Source of the DNA: Phragmites australis
Lineage: Eukaryota > Streptophyta > Magnoliopsida > Poales > Poaceae
Assembly (NCBI RefSeq): GCF_958298935.1
Contig: NC_084932.1
Coordinates: forward strand, 22,361,501 to 22,425,500
DNA length: 64,000 nt
Direction of reading: 5' to 3'
The first letter of the stretch is position 1; every line of letters begins with the position of its first letter. The position numbers were made by a program, and so were the translations under genes. This document shows positions 1 to 11,859 of this stretch, one piece after another. The notes under the pieces were generated by a model. The model made no database searches. It was not told where the DNA came from and was given only the letters and a program-made list of their open reading frames with translations.

Positions 1-27
1 ACCCATTAGTCCCTTAATCGTTTGTCA

Positions 28-640
28 TCAATTAGCCAAAACCCACAAGAGGCCTAGATGCACTTTCAGACTGTCGACTTTGTGGGGGTACAGGTTATTC
101 TTTGAGTTTGCTTTGTTCACCTCACTCAACCTTTGTGCTTCTTCCGATAACTTATACTCCACAAAGGCTTGCCAATGATCTTCCAATTGTGGCCATTTAT
201 GGAAATCTGGTGTTGTACCTTTCTGCACATATGTTCTATTCAGTGTCCCCTTCCAGTTCTTAAATGAAAGGCATATGATCATTAGCGTCTTACGTTTAAC
301 TACTTACATATTTGTCTCTTCAGGGAAGTCAAACTTCTCTAATATCTTAGGCCACAAGATGTCGTTCTTGATCAAATCAAGAACCATGTGCGGATCACCT
401 CATTCGCCAGTCCACAATCTGTAGCTAATGGGTACGTGATCCTTAATAGCAATCCCACAGACTGACTTGTATGGCCCCAGAACTCTCTATGATGCAATTG
501 ACCCACCTGTTGGTGAGACCTCCGTGATCACAAATCTTCCGTAGGCATCTTCGAGGGACCTCGGACATGATGCCGCTCCTGGGATTCCTTATTGTCATGA
601 CCCTCCGGAGCATCAAGCATCTACGCATAATTGAAAAAAC
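28..640 (-). pseudogene. PttA/En-Spm (Transposase_24-like) remnant
   Basis: An 84-residue open stretch (282 down to 28) reads FKNWKGTLNRTYVQKG, then WPQLEDHWQAFVEYK, LSEEAQRLSEVNKANSKNN and LYPHKVDSLK. This run of Trp-rich and SEEA..SEVNK..N segments is the pattern of the plant Transposase_24 family (PttA/En-Spm), the second ORF of many CACTA elements. A second open stretch (628-443) lies just upstream on the same strand and may be the preceding part of the same ORF, but I do not recognise it on its own. There is no continuous frame and the C-terminal end runs off the window. The protein is thought to help the TNP2 transposase bind subterminal repeats; that role is inference from family. Confidence 0.6.
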
Positions 641-875
641 TATTGGAACCTATACAATAATATGTAGAACAGATGCATTCATCTACTTATAAATTACCTC
701 ATCGCCTCCACAGGTATATGTTTGGTTCATGTTGAAGTAGTGGCCCGGGCTACCTTATTCAATTCTTGACAACGACATTATATCTCCTTCTAGCACTTGG
801 GTTGGATCGGCAGTTGGTGATGCCATCCCTTCCTGGGAGTTTTGCAAACGATGACGATGAGCGGTTGAGTATTCT

Positions 876-961
876 ACATATAAATAGTAGAGGAAGGAGG
901 GAGATAGAGATAAAGCCGACATATAAATAGTAGAGGAAGGAGGGAGATAGAGATAAAGCCG
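876..961. repeat. 43-bp tandem duplication, two units
   Basis: The unit starts ACATATAAATAGTAGAGG and ends AGATAAAGCCG. Units at 876-918 and 919-961 are identical by eye, so the duplication is recent or maintained. Confidence 0.9.
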
Positions 962-1553
962 ACGAGGGAGGGAGGGAGGTTGTCGAAAGAGTGAGATAAC
1001 CATGAAGGAGTCGATAGATAGAATGCATACACATAATATTGTAAATGAGTACGTTACGACCACATTTAACAAAATAAGAATCACATCTTACATAGCAAAA
1101 TAGGCATAAAGGTACTGACAGTTGACATATTGATCTTACAAGTCACACAATCTTACATATAAAAAATAATGATGATTACAACCAGAACTAGGATTATGAC
1201 ATCTTTTCACGTGAAATCACACTTCTTGTTATATTAGAAGTTAGCCAATTTTAGCTTAGCTTGAATGACTTGACTGTTGTATACCGCAACAGCTTCATGT
1301 TTGGACTTGTATCCTTTGTAACATGCTCCTTTGTGTCCATTAACTTGTGTGTAGCATTCCTCCCAATTGGAGAATACTCCACTTTGCCGACTACGATGAA
1401 CAACATATCATGTCATAGCAGTCCTAAATTTCAGAGAATATGTAAAATGATACACTACAAACCACACTAACACCAAAGAATGTTCTTGCAAAAAAATATT
1501 AGACACAGTGGCTCTAGCAAATTGCCTTATTAGGACTTCAGTACTAATTAACT

Positions 1554-1802
1554 GTTCAGAGAGGAAGCATTTTTCTCAAGTCAACATTTATGTGCCAGTC
1601 CTACTAGTTCAGAGAGAAACAAGACGAACTGGACGTCCTATCTGAGGTTGACCTCAAGAGTTTTCTTTTAGCCCAACCTAAAAGAAAACTGTTGAGGTCA
1701 ACTTCAGATAGGGCGTCCAGCTCGTTTTGAGAGAAGCTACTATCTGAACTAGTAGGACTGGCACATAAATGCTGACTTGAGAAGAATGTTTTCTCTCTGA
1801 AC
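1554..1802. repeat. Long foldback (inverted repeat with 6-nt loop)
   Basis: The left arm (1554-1671) begins GTTCAGAGAG and ends TTTTCTTTTAG. The right arm (1678-1802) begins CTAAAAGAAAAC and ends CTCTCTGAAC. Between them is a six-base loop, CCCAAC. Arms pair along almost their full ~120 nt with few mismatches and small bulges. It could be a foldback MITE or a recently formed inverted duplication able to give a hairpin RNA. No clear target duplication was found at its edges. Confidence 0.85.
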
Positions 1803-2740
1803 AAGTAATCAATACTAAATTCCTAGAAGTAATAAAGAAATACGGCCTCGAGCCATATCATCATCGCCACTATTTTATTGTATTTCAAAAGAAATGTTTG
1901 CTTCTCCGTAGAGAGCATTTACCTGAAAATGGTGTATAACAACTCAATATTAATGTAAAATCTGGAAACCTAGCAACATTTGCATAAGATTACGGAGATA
2001 ATTATCTCCTTTCATCATTTGCTCATCTAACAACGAATAACATAAGTTAAATAAAATATATAGAATAGGCAGCCGTAGGATCATAATCGCCCATATACAT
2101 GGCTTAATGTTCTCAGCTCGAGTTGGCATCAAAGTGATATTACATTAAAAAACTACAGAAAAGATCAATCTACTAGAAAATGAATTATCAAAATCTACGT
2201 ACTATGGCAGCATACAATATAACCACTGTGAAACAAAATCCATGCATACAAAATTCATGAGCCAGAAATTCTAATTCTAAAACAACCTTGTAAGAACTGT
2301 ATCCTATCCACAGCCTAATCAAAGAGAGTGTCAGCATAGGTAAAATCATTTGCTACTGAAAAATATGAAACTAACAAGTCATGCGTATGTTCCACACATA
2401 GAAAAACATGAAATAATGCAGACAACCAGAAGTCTATATTAAAAACACATTCTTTTAAGTTGGCTATATCCATACATGCTGAACTCTCTTTTGGACTAAA
2501 TCAACCAATATATTGCATTGGTGATATGCATGTGTAATTACATTACAATATCGATTTACATTGTCATATGATTGATTCTATTAAACGCATGAACTCTCTT
2601 TACAACTAAATAAACCAATCTCTCTGTCTAGCTACCAATATCCACACATTATATCTATCTTCGAATATGTCAATGATGTATTGATGCTATACCATTTCAT
2701 ATCACATCAACAAACTAGAAAATAAGAAAGATGATTCAGT

Positions 2741-3340
2741 GACCCCAACAATCACCATTGGGACCCCCTCTCCTCTCGTCCTTTAATCCAACATTCAAGC
2801 TAATGTGGTCCTCATGATCGACCAGTTACCCCAACAATCACCATTAGAACCCCTTCGGAGCTCAAATCGGTCAAATGCAGCACACAATGAAAGCTCAGAA
2901 CAGCCGGTACTTGCAAGATGGCAAGGGTCTAGGCAGCAGGGTGTGCGAGCTGGGCGTCGAGGAGGATGGGAATGGTGCCGAGGAGGAGGACGGTGACAAC
3001 GCTTGGGAGGAGGACGATGGCGTCTAGGATGACAGGAACCTCGGGCACAGACTCATCGGTGCGGGCTCGTGGTCCTCCGGCGGCGTGGGCTCCCCGGCGT
3101 CGAGAGGCGTTTCGGCGGAGGGCACATGGAAGGGAAATTTTTTCTAAGTGTCAGAGGGCGCAAGGTATTGAGCCTTTTTATAGGGGAGGACTTTCATTAC
3201 TGGCTCAATATGACCACTGTCAATGAAATGGTACCTTCATTGCCGGTTCAAGAGGACTACAGGCAGTGAAACTACTTTCATTGCCAGCCCAATATGTCCA
3301 CCGGCAGTGAAACCCCTTTCACTGCTGGTACCACGGAGAA
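2741..3340. other. GC-rich block with CACTA-type subterminal repeats
   Basis: 2800-3170 is GC-rich and holds only short ORFs with Arg/Gly-rich translations I do not recognise. 3170-3330 holds alternating copies of motifs such as TTCATTGCCGG and GGCAGTGAAA, matching the subterminal repeats of the CACTA copies elsewhere in the window. This suggests an element end or an internal promoter-side region of the TNP2-bearing element. An imperfect repeat, CCCCAACAATCACCATT, occurs twice (near 2745 and 2829). Confidence 0.5.
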
Positions 3341-3939
3341 CAAAAAAATTATTTTAGCTTTGCGTACGCGCAAAGACTTGAACCCACGACCTGCACCAAG
3401 TAAGATCGAACAAACTGTTGTGTTATTCAAGTGATTTTGATTGAGTTTGTACTATCTATATTTATTAATATTTTATTGATCTAAAATCCTAATACATATT
3501 TATTTAAATTTGAACTCGCTATATACCATAATTAAGTTTTGTATATACCTAAATTTATCTGTTCAATTTTCTAATCCAATAAAAAATTAAAATAATTATG
3601 TTCATACCTATGTTTCTATATTGGGGCTTGCTAATTAATTAAAAATATAATTGGAGCTTCCTATATATCTTAATTTCATCAAGTAAATTATTAAAAATTG
3701 AAAATAAATATGCTCATAACTGTAGGTAATTCATTAAAAATAAAAAAATAGTAATACATAGCAATAATGCTAGCTTGTGCTATTGCTAATTCATTATTAA
3801 AAATCAGAAATCAATATGCTCAATAATAAAGACATATTCTACCATAAACTACAATTGAAGCTTACATAACAAAAGTGAGGTATAATTATATCTAAAACAA
3901 ATTTATACATAATAATTAATACAATTTAGCTACTTTGTC
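3341..3939. other. AT-rich spacer with a B-box-like sequence
   Basis: At about 3373-3395 the minus strand reads GGTCGTGGGTTCAAGTC, which fits the tRNA B-box consensus. The rest is AT-rich spacer with no gene seen. Confidence 0.4.
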
Positions 3940-6900
3940 TTATGATTCGCCCTTCATTATGATCACAACTACATAGGGACGTTTGTCGGTGTCTTCCATG
4001 GGACCTAAGTCGACGTCCTCTCCGAAAGAAGGTAGCGCGTCGAATTGATTGTAGTATCCCTCGTCAACAACATTCTCCACTCTGACAATGCGTCTTCTTT
4101 CTTGAAGAACCACATGACGCAACTCCTTGTTAGCTGGGTTCGGGTCCTTCACATAGAAGACTTGCATACCACCATTCGCAAGTATGAATGGTTCTTCTCT
4201 GTATCCAATGAGTTTTTGTTCCACTGTAGTCATACCGTACTTATCGATCTTCACACCCCCTGAGAGTCTGACCTATTGGCACCGAAAAAGAGGAACATTT
4301 AACACTCCATAGTCGAGCTCCCAGATCTTCTCTACAAATCTATAGTAGGTCTCCCTATTTCCATTGCAGTCGTAGGTATTTGTACGGACACCGCTATTTT
4401 GGTTGACGCTCTTAATATCATGAGTTCTCGTATAAAATATATAGTCATTTATGTCATATCCTTGGATTGTGAGGATAGTAGTTGACGGTACGTGAGCCAA
4501 CACAGTCAACTGAGCACACTCTATCTGCTTATACATCACCTGTCTACGTAATCAAGCGTCAAAATGATCTCGGTGCTCTCACGCTATCCAGACATCGGAC
4601 TTCCCTCGGTTTCTGGTGCGTAGCATCTTCTGGTGTTCTTCGACATATGGATCCACTACAACTTATTATTGCAGAACTACGAAATGTGTTTGCGTGAATG
4701 AAATGAGGTTTTAGTGCGGAATGAGTTTGCACCTATCGACCCTTTCCCCTGTAGCCTCCCCTCATGGCGAGATACATGCACACCAATCGATTTGAGATTC
4801 ATGTAGTTAACGCAGAAATCAATGACCACCTCGGTTCCCCAGCCCTCGACCATGCAGCCTTCTAGTCGATTTCGGTTACGAACATATTTCTTCAGAACTT
4901 CCATAAACCTCTCGAAAGGGTACATCTGATGTAGAAATACGGGCCAAGAATCCGTATCTCTTTCACAATGTGAACAATGAGATGCACCATGATATCAAAA
5001 AATGATGGAGGGAACAACACCTCAAGCTGGGATAGAGTCTTGACCATGTATTCCTGCAGCTTATCTAGCTTGGTTGGATCGATGGCCTTCTATGATATCG
5101 CGTTGAAGACCGAGCACAGCTTTATGATAGGATTTCAGATGTTCGATGGAAGAATACCTCTAATTGCAATTTGAAGCATCTGTGTCATTATCACATGACA
5201 ATCATGAGATTTCATGCCAATTAATTTCAAATCTTTCATATTTACTAGTCTCTTTATGTTGGTGGAATAACCGGATGGAACTTTGACTCTATGCAAGCAC
5301 TTGCACATTGCAATTTTCTCCGCCTTGCTCAAACTATAGCTAGCGAGACCAAGATATTTTTCATCTTCTTCCTTGTCTTTGGGATGTAGATTCTGTCTGA
5401 ATTTCAAACATTTCAGGTCCTTCTGTGTTTGAAGTGTATCCTTTGTTTTGCTAGGTATGTCTAGTAACGTACCAATCAGGCTATCACACACGTTCTTCTC
5501 AATGTGCATGACATCGATTGCTTGTTGAATTACCAAATCTGGCCAATAAGCTAAGTCATAAAAACATATTTCGTTTTGAACATAGAAGCTCTAAGATCAG
5601 ATTTTGCAACCGGTGTACTCCCGCGTCCCTTTCCAAGGATAACCCTAAGTTCCTTTACCATCTCATATACATGTCTCCCAGTACGATGCCTAGGAGGTGA
5701 TCAAGTCTCAACTTTCCCATCAAAAGCTCTCCTGTTGCTGCGGTATAGATGATCCTTGAAAAAAATTATGATGACCTAGGTACACCAATTTTTGGCTATT
5801 TTGCAACCACAAGCTCTCAATTTCATCCAAACATTGCACACATGCACATTAGCCTTTGACAGTCTGGCCCGATAGGTTGCCAAGGACTGGCCAATCCTAG
5901 ATTGTTACGAACAACACTGCGCGTAGGTTAAAGTTCTCTCGTTTGTATGCATCCCATACCTGCACACCATCATTCCACAGTATTATAAGATCTTTCATTA
6001 ATGGTTTCAGGTAGATATTGATATTGTTGTCAGGTTACCTCAGACCTGGTATCAGCACCGGCATCATAATGTACTTCCACTTCATACACAACCAAGGAGG
6101 AAGGTTGTAGATACATAGAGTTATAGGCCAAGTGCTATGACTACTGCTCATGTTGCCGAATAGATTCATCCCATCCGTACTCAACCCAAATCTTATATTC
6201 CTCACATCTTCTGCAAAGGGCTCCTTATCTTATCTATCGATGTTTTTCCACTGGATAGAATCAGCGGGGTGTCTCAGCATTCCATCATCCTTGCGCTCCT
6301 CGGCATGCCATCGCATCAGTTCGTTATGCCTTTTGTTCACGAATAAACGCTCCAAACGGGGGACTATAGAAAAATATCACATCACCTTGATAGGAGGTCT
6401 TTTATTCTTTCCTTCACCATCGATATCATCACGATCACGCTTGTATCGTGATGCATCACAGACGAGACAAGATTCTAAGTCTGCATGCTCTCCGTGATAC
6501 AACATGCAATCTGTTGGATATGCATATATTTTCTACACTTCCAACCCCAATGGGCACACAACCTGTTTACCGTAGTATGTGTTTTCTGGCAGCACATATT
6601 CCTTTAGAAGCAATTTCTGCAAGAACAGTGACAACTCTGTGAAGCTTGTATCAACCATCCATTGCTTGCCTTTAATTGTAGCAGTGAAAGCATGGTACGT
6701 AATTGTGTGTGCTCCTTGTCGCAGCCAAGGAACAACGGTGTTTTAGAGTCCTCTACCATATGCTGGAATTTTTGAAACTCTGTTTCATTGGTGAAGTTCC
6801 CCTCCCCATCATGCAACATTTGCTCCAGATCATCAGCGTCGGCGTTGCATCGGCCAACATCTCCTCTAGATCATAATCGACCAACATATATTTGGCAGGC

Positions 6901-7260
6901 GACATATCGGTGTATTAGTCAGCCGGCATATTAGTGCACAAGTCTTCATCTTCTCTACCAATGTATTACCCTTCCTGTACGATCTCAGCTTCACCATGCC
7001 TGATCCAACAAGTATAGCCAGGCATAGAGCCCCTTGGCATCAAGTAGGAATGTATCTGCTGGGTGGTGGAAAACTTCTTCTTGTTCTCGCAATCAACGCA
7101 TGGACAACACAAGTATTGAGACTATGTATTTGACTTGTGCACAGTGGCTTGTACCAGGAAACAATCCACGCTATTCTTGTACTCTACGCTCACACAGCTC
7201 GCATCATGCATCCATCTTCTGTCCATCTATAATTATATCATTATTGTAAATACAAATTCA
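3940..7260 (-). pseudogene. CACTA TNP2-type transposase, broken
   Basis: Read on the minus strand, pieces occur in the order expected for a TNP2 transposase. First (about 7210-6970) is a transposase-associated segment with CPCVDCENKKKF and GYTCWIRHGE. Next (6819-6650) is FTNETEFQKFQHMVEDSK followed by LLQLKASNGW. The Transposase_21 core (about 6560-6050) includes CMLYHGEHADLESCLVC and FGLSTDGMNLFGN. A DUF4218-like part follows, with DVMHIEKNVCDSLIGTLLD (5536-5135) and MYPFERFMEVLKKYV (4925-4677). Last is a DUF4216-like end with GYDINDYIFYTRTHDIKS (4539-4273), continuing in another frame to 3940. The pieces lie in different frames with stops between them, so no functional protein is expected. 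Family role: the DDE-type transposase that cuts CACTA elements. An internal deletion between 5900 and 5540 is possible. Confidence 0.88.
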
Positions 7261-7969
7261 TAATATCTAGAAGATTTTGCGATCATCAACAAATAAATTA
7301 CCTCGTCATCTCCTACCGGCAATTGGCCCGGGTTGGAGGTGCCGCCTTTTGCATGCTTTTGCGTCCGCTTCTAATGAGTATTTGTTGGTGCCATCAGTAG
7401 AAATTTTCTTTATTATTCAACCCCTTATCTATGACTCATTACAGAAACATAAAAAATAAATACGCTCATACATAAAGCTTTTATATTGGAGCTTGCTAAT
7501 TAAATAAAATATCAAAAATACAATTGGATCTTACTACATACCTAAATATTATGGTAAAAATTTCTAATTCATTAAAAATCAAAATTAGGGATAAGATCAA
7601 CTTTGGTTTTTAAGGTAACATTTTGAGTTAAAATGCTAAATATAGGATTTAACTTGGGGATTTAAACTTACTTGAGCTCAAGAGGCTCCTAGAAGCTTGT
7701 TTGCTATTTGGAAAAAATCTAGAGTTCACTTGCCCAAAAAATGAAGAAACGACAAATAAGCAAATGGAGAGAAAAAAATGGATTTGTTTGGATAGCTAGA
7801 TAGAGCTCGTCTAGACCTTCTTCTTGACCAAAAATGAGCTTGAGTGGTGGGGGAATAAAAGAGGGAGAAGGAATGAAGTGCGTGCTGTCATGTGGGAGTT
7901 TGTCAGGGGAAGAGCAAGTTCTTATCGAACTGTCTGTTAGCTCGAGCTTGGAGAAGGTGGGGAAAGGAG
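7261..7969. other. AT-rich 5' flank of the transposase remnant
   Basis: No gene is seen. This is the expected promoter and leader side of the minus-strand TNP2 remnant. Confidence 0.4.
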
Positions 7970-8240
7970 GCATCATTGCTGGCTCATTTAACCAGTTGGT
8001 AGTGATGTTATGCTATCATTGCTGGTTAGTGGATTAAGCCGGCAGTGATGAGAGAGCAAGACATCACTACTGGCTCAAACCATCGACTGGCAATGATGAC
8101 ACTAATCACTGCTGGTTCATAAGCCACGATAGTTGATTCTTCCCGCGCAGCTTATGAACTAGCAGTGATGCCACATAACTGCCAGCCCATTAAGAACCGA
8201 CAGTGATGGGTCAGCATATAAGCCTGGTTTTGTAGTAAGT
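7970..8240. repeat. CACTA subterminal repeat array and right terminus
   Basis: Repeated alternating motifs such as CATCACTGCTGG and GGCAGTGATG run up to the terminal GGTTTTGTAGTA. The same arrangement sits inside the A-type ends at 17080, 21467 and 28295. Confidence 0.75.
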
Positions 8241-8711
8241 ATACCTTAATTCATGTTTTATTACCGTTGTTCAGCGATGAATCATTTCTGCCTCCATTAA
8301 TTCAGAACGTTTGCCAAAATTTCCATTTATGCCTCTACGTGTCTACACTACTACAAATTCTCCTTTACTGTGGCCTCCAAAACCCTCTTTAATGCCGGCT
8401 CTAAAACCCCCTTCACTACCGGTTTTAGAGTTGGCAGTAGGCAATGGGCAGTGATAGTCCCTCACTATCACTACCGGCGTAGGGACCAGCAGTGAAGGGG
8501 TTATCACTGCCAGCTGAAGGCATCCGGCAGTGATGGTTGGTTATCACTACAACTGAAAGCTTCAGCCAGCAGTGATAGTTGGACCCCGATTCGACATTTT
8601 TGGGACCGAAAAAAGCAAACAAAATCGTGACTAGAGGCACCCGACCAGTCACTGCTCACCCGACCGCACCTAACCATTCACAAGTCACGCGATTTTCACT
8701 TGCATGCGGCA

Positions 8712-8785
8712 ACCAGGACTCGAACTCACAACCTCACAGCACGTGCGCGCGCACGACTCCTATAACTATCTCAGCTATCATTCAT
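8712..8785 (-). other. tRNA-like module inside CACTA
   Basis: On the minus strand, GCTGAGATAGTTATAGGAG (D-arm/A-box-like, about 8776-8757) is followed about 45 nt later by GAGTTCGAGTCC (8727-8716), a good B-box. Equivalent modules occur in the other CACTA copies. It is a SINE-like or tRNA-derived segment by appearance; transcription is not shown. Confidence 0.5.
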
Positions 8786-9477
8786 TCAGGAGTATAATAT
8801 CAAAATTAATCCTTTTGACATCTTCTGATCAAATATTTGAACATCTATTTAGACATCTAAATGATATTTTATTAACTACAAAGTTGTACATCTCATCGAG
8901 TTCTATAATGTTCATGTAAAGTTTTTGTCCATCTGACTCTGTATGAAAAAGTTTGTGTCCAATCTATGTAGTGTTCAGTAAAATAGCTATAACTTTTGCA
9001 TACAGAGTCTGATTCTGACGTTCGACCTCTACTTTCAAAGCTAACAAGGAGACGCATCCAAAAAAATATAGGTCTTTAGACACGTACCTATCTTGAATCC
9101 CCTAAAAAAGACTCGAAAGACTATCAACAAGACCTCTAAAGTTTTTGGTCAAAAATTGACTTTCTCCGATTTGCTTGAAAATTTTTGGAGACATAGTGCT
9201 ACGTCTGAAAGTTAATGCTACGTAAATGTTTCATCAATCCAAGTTACCTAACTCATGATAAAAAATCTTTAAATTTGTATTTTTCAACTTTATAGCCATA
9301 TGTGTGTCTTTTTCAATGATTCCTACTAGTGTTTTACACTAGATCAAGGCTAAAAGTTTGTGGTCAGGTATATGGCTCCCTCTGTAGTAGTTTTAAACAT
9401 TTATATGTGCATATGTATGGCTTCAAATAAAAATAATCAACTACAAAGTTGTAGATCTGGTCGAGAGTTATAATTTT

Positions 9478-10335
9478 TGTTGGGGAAAAATAGACCAGCC
9501 TGAGGATAATAGTTGGCAGTCGCTATCAAAGGTCCCTCCAGAGCCTTCAGCCTCAGACTCGGCATGAGACCCCATCCCCAGAGACTGCAGGTCTCTTCGG
9601 ACCACCTCTTCGGCTCATACGTGGCCTTCCAAAGACTCAGAGCTATAGAAAGTACCCCAGAGCCTTCGGCCTTCGAACTAAATAGGAGGCCTTATCCCCA
9701 GGGGCTGCGGACCCCTCCGGGCCGCCTCTTTAGTGCCCATGCGGCCTTCCAAAGCCTAAAGGTGTGACCGGCCTCCGGAGATAATATCAAGTAAGAAAGG
9801 ACACCCCCTCTGCCGCTGACCTGACGCGAGGTAACATTTGATAAATGCCGGTGCAATTGGTGCTTATCTTGACACCCCCACACGATGCAAGTCGTCCAGA
9901 CACCCCCGGCAGAGTGGCGTCGGGCTGTAATTGGCAGCCGGCTCACCCCTCAAGGGGCAAGCACTAACATAGTTACCACGATAGATATTTATCTTCTATG
10001 TAGGGTAAAAGATAGTTATCCAGGATAAGGCCAATAATTCGGCCAGGTCCTAGGTATTTGTACATTGTGATAACTTGTACACTAAACTACGTACTGCCTT
10101 ATAAATAGGGGGTCGTGGTCACCTGGAAAGGGGGGGGGGAGGGGACGCTGAACATAGCATGGAGGAGCATAATCGCATAGTTTTTCCGGTGATACTCCCC
10201 CTTAGCCCAGTCTATATCTTTATAATCAATACATTCGTGGTGTTCCTTCCTGTCAAACTTCATCTCCAAGCTTGAGTCTCCTCCTTGGAAGAAACTCTCG
10301 CCGTACTTGTTGGGGCAAGAAGAACTCTTGCTCCA
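9478..10335 (+). repeat. Left LTR
   Basis: It is 858 bp, from TGTTGGGG to TTGCTCCA. A TATAAATA box lies at about 10100-10107. The sequence TGGTGATACTCCCCCTTAGCC-type downstream part is shared with the right LTR, with scattered substitutions. Confidence 0.9.
10099..10108 (+). promoter_or_regulatory. LTR TATA box
   Basis: TTATAAATAG lies about 235 bp before the left LTR end. The same box occurs in the right LTR at about 16240-16249, so it is conserved between the two. Confidence 0.6.
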
Positions 10336-10336
10336 T

Positions 10337-11160
10337 CAGTGGTGCCGTCCGTGGGGACATCGAACACAGAGGTGCTAAGAGAGGTAGGAATTCACCAGAA
10401 AAACCACCTACGCACTAGCCGCCATATCCACCGTTACAACCATGCAACCATACGCGTGGCCATCTCAGCCATGCGCATCACGTATACCCTCCAGCCCTGC
10501 TGCCATATGGGACGGCGCTCCTCCGGCCTTGACCAACCCAGAACCTTAGGTCGGTATGGAAACTCCAGACAGCACGGAGCCCTTCCAGCCCCTACATGGC
10601 AAAGACCTCACTACACCAGAAGAGGTCGCGGCCAAGGTCACAGCCAAACAGGCCACCTTCCAGTGGTTCTGGGCTGTCGAACCCCGGAAAGTCCCCACCC
10701 AAGCCTACACCTTCGGAGAATCTACACACCAAGCGTCCTCCTCACCCCCCCCCCCCTTGACAGAAGAAGGTTCCGAAGAGGCGCAATGCCCCGGTGTGCG
10801 CAAGCCCCGACTGCGCCTCTGATGCAGCCCTCGAGATGCCAACTACACGTGGGGAACCCCAAGTCCACCTCGTCCGGTGAGGCACAGTCAGAGCCACTCT
10901 GGCTCCAAAAACCGGTTCACCAGACAACCCCGACGGTCTCCCCAAAGGAAAGGAGGCCCTGGGGAAACCACAGGCTCCTGGGCACGCGGCCCCCGGCAGC
11001 GACCTCAACATCGACCACAAGCTCCGATACCCCCGGATGCATACTGGTGCATCCTACACGGATCAGGGCATGGTCACAACACCAACAACTGTCGGACCCT
11101 CACGACCTTCCGGGAGGAGTACCTTGAAACACAAGCAGGATACCTGGCTACATAAGGAAC
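10337..11160 (+). pseudogene. Gag-like remnant of the LTR element
   Basis: Overlapping open frames (one of 280 codons reaching 11127, another 10877-11155) cover this region. The second contains PPDAYWCILHGSGHGHNTNNC, with spacing C-x2-H-x5-H-x4-C followed by RTLTTFREEYLE. This is like the zinc-knuckle region near the end of Gag in the plant Ty3/gypsy Tat-like group. The upstream part is Pro/Arg/Thr-rich and changes frame, so an intact Gag is not visible. Without pol, mobilisation would depend on another element. The 280-codon frame may be a shadow of the gag frame rather than the real one. Confidence 0.55.
10340..10356 (+). promoter_or_regulatory. Primer-binding-site-like sequence
   Basis: TGGTGCCGTCCGTGGGG begins four bases after the left LTR end, where a tRNA primer site is expected. 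It resembles the complement of a tRNA-Asp 3' end with mismatches; the tRNA assignment is uncertain. Confidence 0.5.
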
Positions 11161-11342
11161 CGGTGAAGGACGACACAAGGGTCGGAAGCCTGGGGGAAAC
11201 TCCCGAGCAGATCCCTAGCCCTCCGACCCTGCTCCGTCGCCACCAACTCCGCTACCTACGGCACAATACCCCAGCGGTGAGGACTGAGTCAAGCACGCTG
11301 TCGCTAGGCTCCGGGCGGATTCCCCCCGAAGCCGGGCAGTGG

Positions 11343-11505
11343 CTAAGGGCTGAGGGGGTCAAGGAGCACCTCTCCCGACTAGCCTTCGGCTTCGCCTCCG
11401 ACACGCTGTCGCCATGCTCCAAGAGGATTACCTCCGGAGCCGGACAGTGGCTAAGGGCCGAGGGGGTCGAGGACCATCTCTCCCGGCCTAGTCATAGGTC
11501 TTGAG
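11343..11505 (+). repeat. 108-bp tandem repeat, first block (about 1.5 units)
   Basis: Units starting CTAAGGGCTGAGGGGGTC (11343) and CTAAGGGCCGAGGGGGTC (11451) are spaced 108 bp. The same unit returns in a larger array at 13293. Confidence 0.8.
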
Positions 11506-11859
11506 GCTTTCAAGCCTCATAATAAAGGCTTTACTCTAGCAAAGGTACGCCCAGTGTTACCTATAGATAGTTTACCCAGTTGGTCTATCTTTCGTATAGT
11601 ACGATAAAAAATATGTTGGAGGCCTCCAACGTTACTGCTAGAAGTTTTTACAACAGATAGCCATTAGGTAGGATGGTAGATCTAGATTATGTCCCTGTTT
11701 AGCAGTAAGTAGTAGAACTTAAGTTGCATCTTCCTTTGAAATGAGTTATGAGTAGTCATCCGACTTAGCTATATCTTATACTGCAATTAGCTGCTTACTG
11801 CCAACAGTAGACTGCAAAACTTAACTAGTAACGTAACCATGCAAAACCCATGCCTGCAG

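Larger units (their letters stand above)
642..2740. other. Non-coding CACTA interior, AT-rich
   Basis: No credible gene is seen. The stretch holds a 43-bp tandem duplication and a 250-bp foldback (both listed separately) and otherwise AT-rich sequence with only short, unsupported ORFs. Confidence 0.5.
1..8240 (-). mobile_element. Degenerate CACTA (En/Spm) transposon, left end outside the window
   Basis: Seen: two minus-strand transposase remnants (28-640 and 3940-7260) are followed at 7970-8240 by many short inverted and direct copies of a motif like GGCAGTGATG. The block ends in GGTTTTGTAGTA, the reverse complement of the ACTACAAAACC end found on the other CACTA copies here. Known: autonomous plant CACTA elements carry a TNP2 gene plus a second ORF of the PttA/Transposase_24 kind, with subterminal repeats near both ends. 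The outermost bases at 8235-8240 are mutated (AGTAAGT instead of AGTAGTG). No left terminus was found, so the element probably starts before base 1. The repeat-bearing block at 3170-3330 could instead mark a separate older element end, so the 1-3340 part may belong to a second element. Confidence 0.7.
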
